A stretch of 64,000 nt of DNA from Pseudoalteromonas sp. MEBiC 03607 (lineage in GTDB: Bacteria; Pseudomonadota; Gammaproteobacteria; Enterobacterales; Alteromonadaceae), in contig NZ_SRRY01000001.1 in NCBI RefSeq assembly GCF_004792295.1, positions 2,118,501 to 2,182,500 of the forward strand, read 5' to 3'. The translations under genes were made by a program, and so were the position numbers. Positions 62,689-64,000 of this stretch are shown here, in pieces. The notes beneath the pieces were generated by a model that saw only the letters and a list, made by a program, of their open reading frames with translations, did not search any database and was not told the origin of the DNA. Within the stretch, counting starts at the first letter, position 1. Every line of letters begins with the position of its first letter.

Positions 62689-64000
62689 ATGAGAATACGC
62701 CAATATTATGATGTTAATTGTGCGCCACTTTCTCGTCACAAAAAATTAATTAAAAAAAAGTTAAATTTACATAGTGGATTTTTTTCCCTCACCTGTTTGT
62801 TTAAGTTGCACAGTAAGCAATTGCAGTTGTTACCAGCCTCATTTGTTGTTTATGGCCTTACCGTCGGCCAAACAGCAATTGCAGCTGAAAAACAAATGCT
62901 GCAATTTGACATCAAAGCGCAACGAGCTGATTTGGCTTTAATCGAATTTGCAAAGCAAACCGAACAAACAGTCATTTTTTCTTTCGAATTAGCGAAGCAA
63001 TATCAGGCACAATCGTTATTTGGTTTTTACACTAAACTCGATGCACTGAATGCGATGCTAGAAGGTACTGAGCTTGATGCGGTTGTTGATCAACAAGGCT
63101 TGCTGAGGATAAAACTCAAACAAGTAGATAGGAAAGATAACAACATGATCAAAGTATCAGGGGTCAGCGCTGCAGTCGTGCCATTACTGCTAGCCGCCAA
63201 TACGCAAGCATTAGCAGAAGATCAAGCAGCAGAACAAAACATCGAAAAAATTGCCGTTGTCGGTAGCCGTGTAGCAGGACGCTCGGTTGAAGATTTACCG
63301 GTTCCGGTTGATATTTTAAGTGCCGAAGCACTAGAGAATACAGGCCAAACAGAAGTAGGCCGTATGCTTCAAGCAATCGCTCCATCGTTTAACTTTTCAA
63401 GCTCGTCTATCAGTGATGGTACAGATGCACTTCGCCCAGCAACATTGCGTGGCTTAGGACCAGATCAAACCTTAGTGCTTATCAACGGTAAACGCCGCCA
63501 TCAAGCGAGCCTTATCCACATCAATACGTCAGTAGGTCGTGGTACGGCTGGTACTGACATGAACGCTATCCCTGCTGCTGCAATCAAACGTATCGAAGTA
63601 TTACGTGATGGTGCTGCTGCACAATATGGTTCAGATGCGATTGCAGGTGTTATCAATATCGTATTAAAAGACGCCGAAGAAGGCGGTAAAGCCGCTATCA
63701 ACTACGGTGAGTATTCAGAAGGCGATGGTGAAACGGTTACTGTTGATTTCAACAAAGGTTTTGCTTTAGGTGATGAAGGTTATCTTAACACCACAATTAA
63801 TTACCGTGACCGTGCGCCAACTAACCGTGCAGGCCTTCATGGCTCATGTCAATTTTACGGCTGTACAGAACTTGATGACGGTACGCTATTAGCTGGCGAT
63901 CCGCGTGAGTTAACAGCACCTCGTGATACATTTAGAATCGGTGATGCAGATTCACAGCAATTTGCTTTAACGATTAATACTGGCTACGAATTAGCTGGTG
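62689..64000 (+). CDS. TonB-dependent receptor with STN signalling domain, partial
   Basis: This frame is open from the ATG at 62689 to the window end (437 residues). It has a long N-terminus with a probable signal peptide ending AIAA near residue 67, an STN signalling domain (about 70-145) that should touch the FecR protein, then from residue 153 a segment that looks like a second signal peptide (MIKVSGVSAAVVPLLLAANT then QALA), then a TonB box (IEKIAVVGSRVAG), and a plug with TLRGLGPDQTLVLINGKRR and DAIAGVINIVLKD. The receptor lies directly after the FecR gene. Substrate unknown. An internal start at 63145 may give a second, STN-free product. Confidence 0.88.
   Translation, partial: MRIRQYYDVNCAPLSRHKKLIKKKLNLHSGFFSLTCLFKLHSKQLQLLPASFVVYGLTVGQTAIAAEKQMLQFDIKAQRADLALIEFAKQTEQTVIFSFELAKQYQAQSLFGFYTKLDALNAMLEGTELDAVVDQQGLLRIKLKQVDRKDNNMIKVSGVSAAVVPLLLAANTQALAEDQAAEQNIEKIAVVGSRVAGRSVEDLPVPVDILSAEALENTGQTEVGRMLQAIAPSFNFSSSSISDGTDALRPATLRGLGPDQTLVLINGKRRHQASLIHINTSVGRGTAGTDMNAIPAAAIKRIEVLRDGAAAQYGSDAIAGVINIVLKDAEEGGKAAINYGEYSEGDGETVTVDFNKGFALGDEGYLNTTINYRDRAPTNRAGLHGSCQFYGCTELDDGTLLAGDPRELTAPRDTFRIGDADSQQFALTINTGYELAG
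63130..63147 (+). promoter_or_regulatory. Possible internal ribosome site and start in the STN receptor gene
   Basis: AGGAAAG (63130-63136) lies 8 bases before an in-frame ATG (63145-63147), which would start a receptor with its own signal peptide. The spacing is workable. Use of this site is inference. Confidence 0.4.

Noticed and set aside
1..64000. tRNA, rRNA, CRISPR arrays, insertion sequences
   Set aside because: I looked for T-loop GGTTCGAATCC-type sequences, regular spaced repeats and transposase motifs on both strands by eye and saw none; a covariance-model scan would be decisive.

Overview
The window reads as one contiguous chromosomal segment of a marine gammaproteobacterium of the Alteromonadales, most like Pseudoalteromonas. 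This is a family-level impression from gene content (MksBEF, NhaD, CsiV next to mfd, ttcA-uspE-fnr-cco linkage, several TonB-dependent receptors, AT-rich intergenic DNA, strong AAGGAG-type ribosome sites) and not a database match. No rRNA, tRNA, CRISPR array, insertion sequence or complete prophage was seen. Both ends cut genes: an RND efflux permease on the left and a TonB-dependent receptor on the right.

Layout. 1-5.7 kb: an RND efflux pair, a small cysteine-cluster protein, a TonB-dependent receptor and a DUF4136 lipoprotein. 5.8-10.4 kb: a translationally coupled mksF-mksE-mksB condensin operon with no nuclease subunit. 10.6-19.8 kb: NhaD antiporter, lysine riboswitch plus lysC, a phosphopantetheinyl transferase, an NSS symporter, D-lactate dehydrogenase, glutathione peroxidase, a beta-hydroxyacid dehydrogenase and exonuclease I. 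20.0-21.9 kb: an AT-rich patch of small unrecognised genes, including a 61-residue protein built from two copies of a 16-residue motif, a membrane protein whose start lies in a hairpin, and a phage CI-like DNA-binding protein. 21.9-33.4 kb: an SbtA-like transporter with a divergent LysR regulator, then a signalling stretch with two diguanylate cyclases, two hybrid histidine kinases and a Tat-exported solute-binding protein.

33.5-43.4 kb is a microaerobic respiration block: ttcA, uspE, fnr, a SafE-like membrane protein, ccoS, ccoI, ccoH and ccoPQON. Candidate FNR sites lie before ccoH and before ccoN, so the regulator and its likely targets are side by side. 43.7-56.1 kb holds a lipoprotein, a large TonB-dependent receptor with codon use suggesting high expression, an unknown two-helix membrane protein, csiV-mfd, the aguA-aguB agmatine-to-putrescine pair and a PilZ-type protein. 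56.2-60.6 kb is a second RND pump. 61.0-64.0 kb is a cell-surface signalling locus (ECF sigma, FecR anti-sigma, TonB receptor with STN domain).

The observations I rank highest are the internal signal-peptide-like segment and possible second start inside the STN receptor, the two-repeat peptide with mostly synonymous changes between copies, the solute-binding protein paired with a TorS-like hybrid kinase, and the nuclease-less MksBEF operon.
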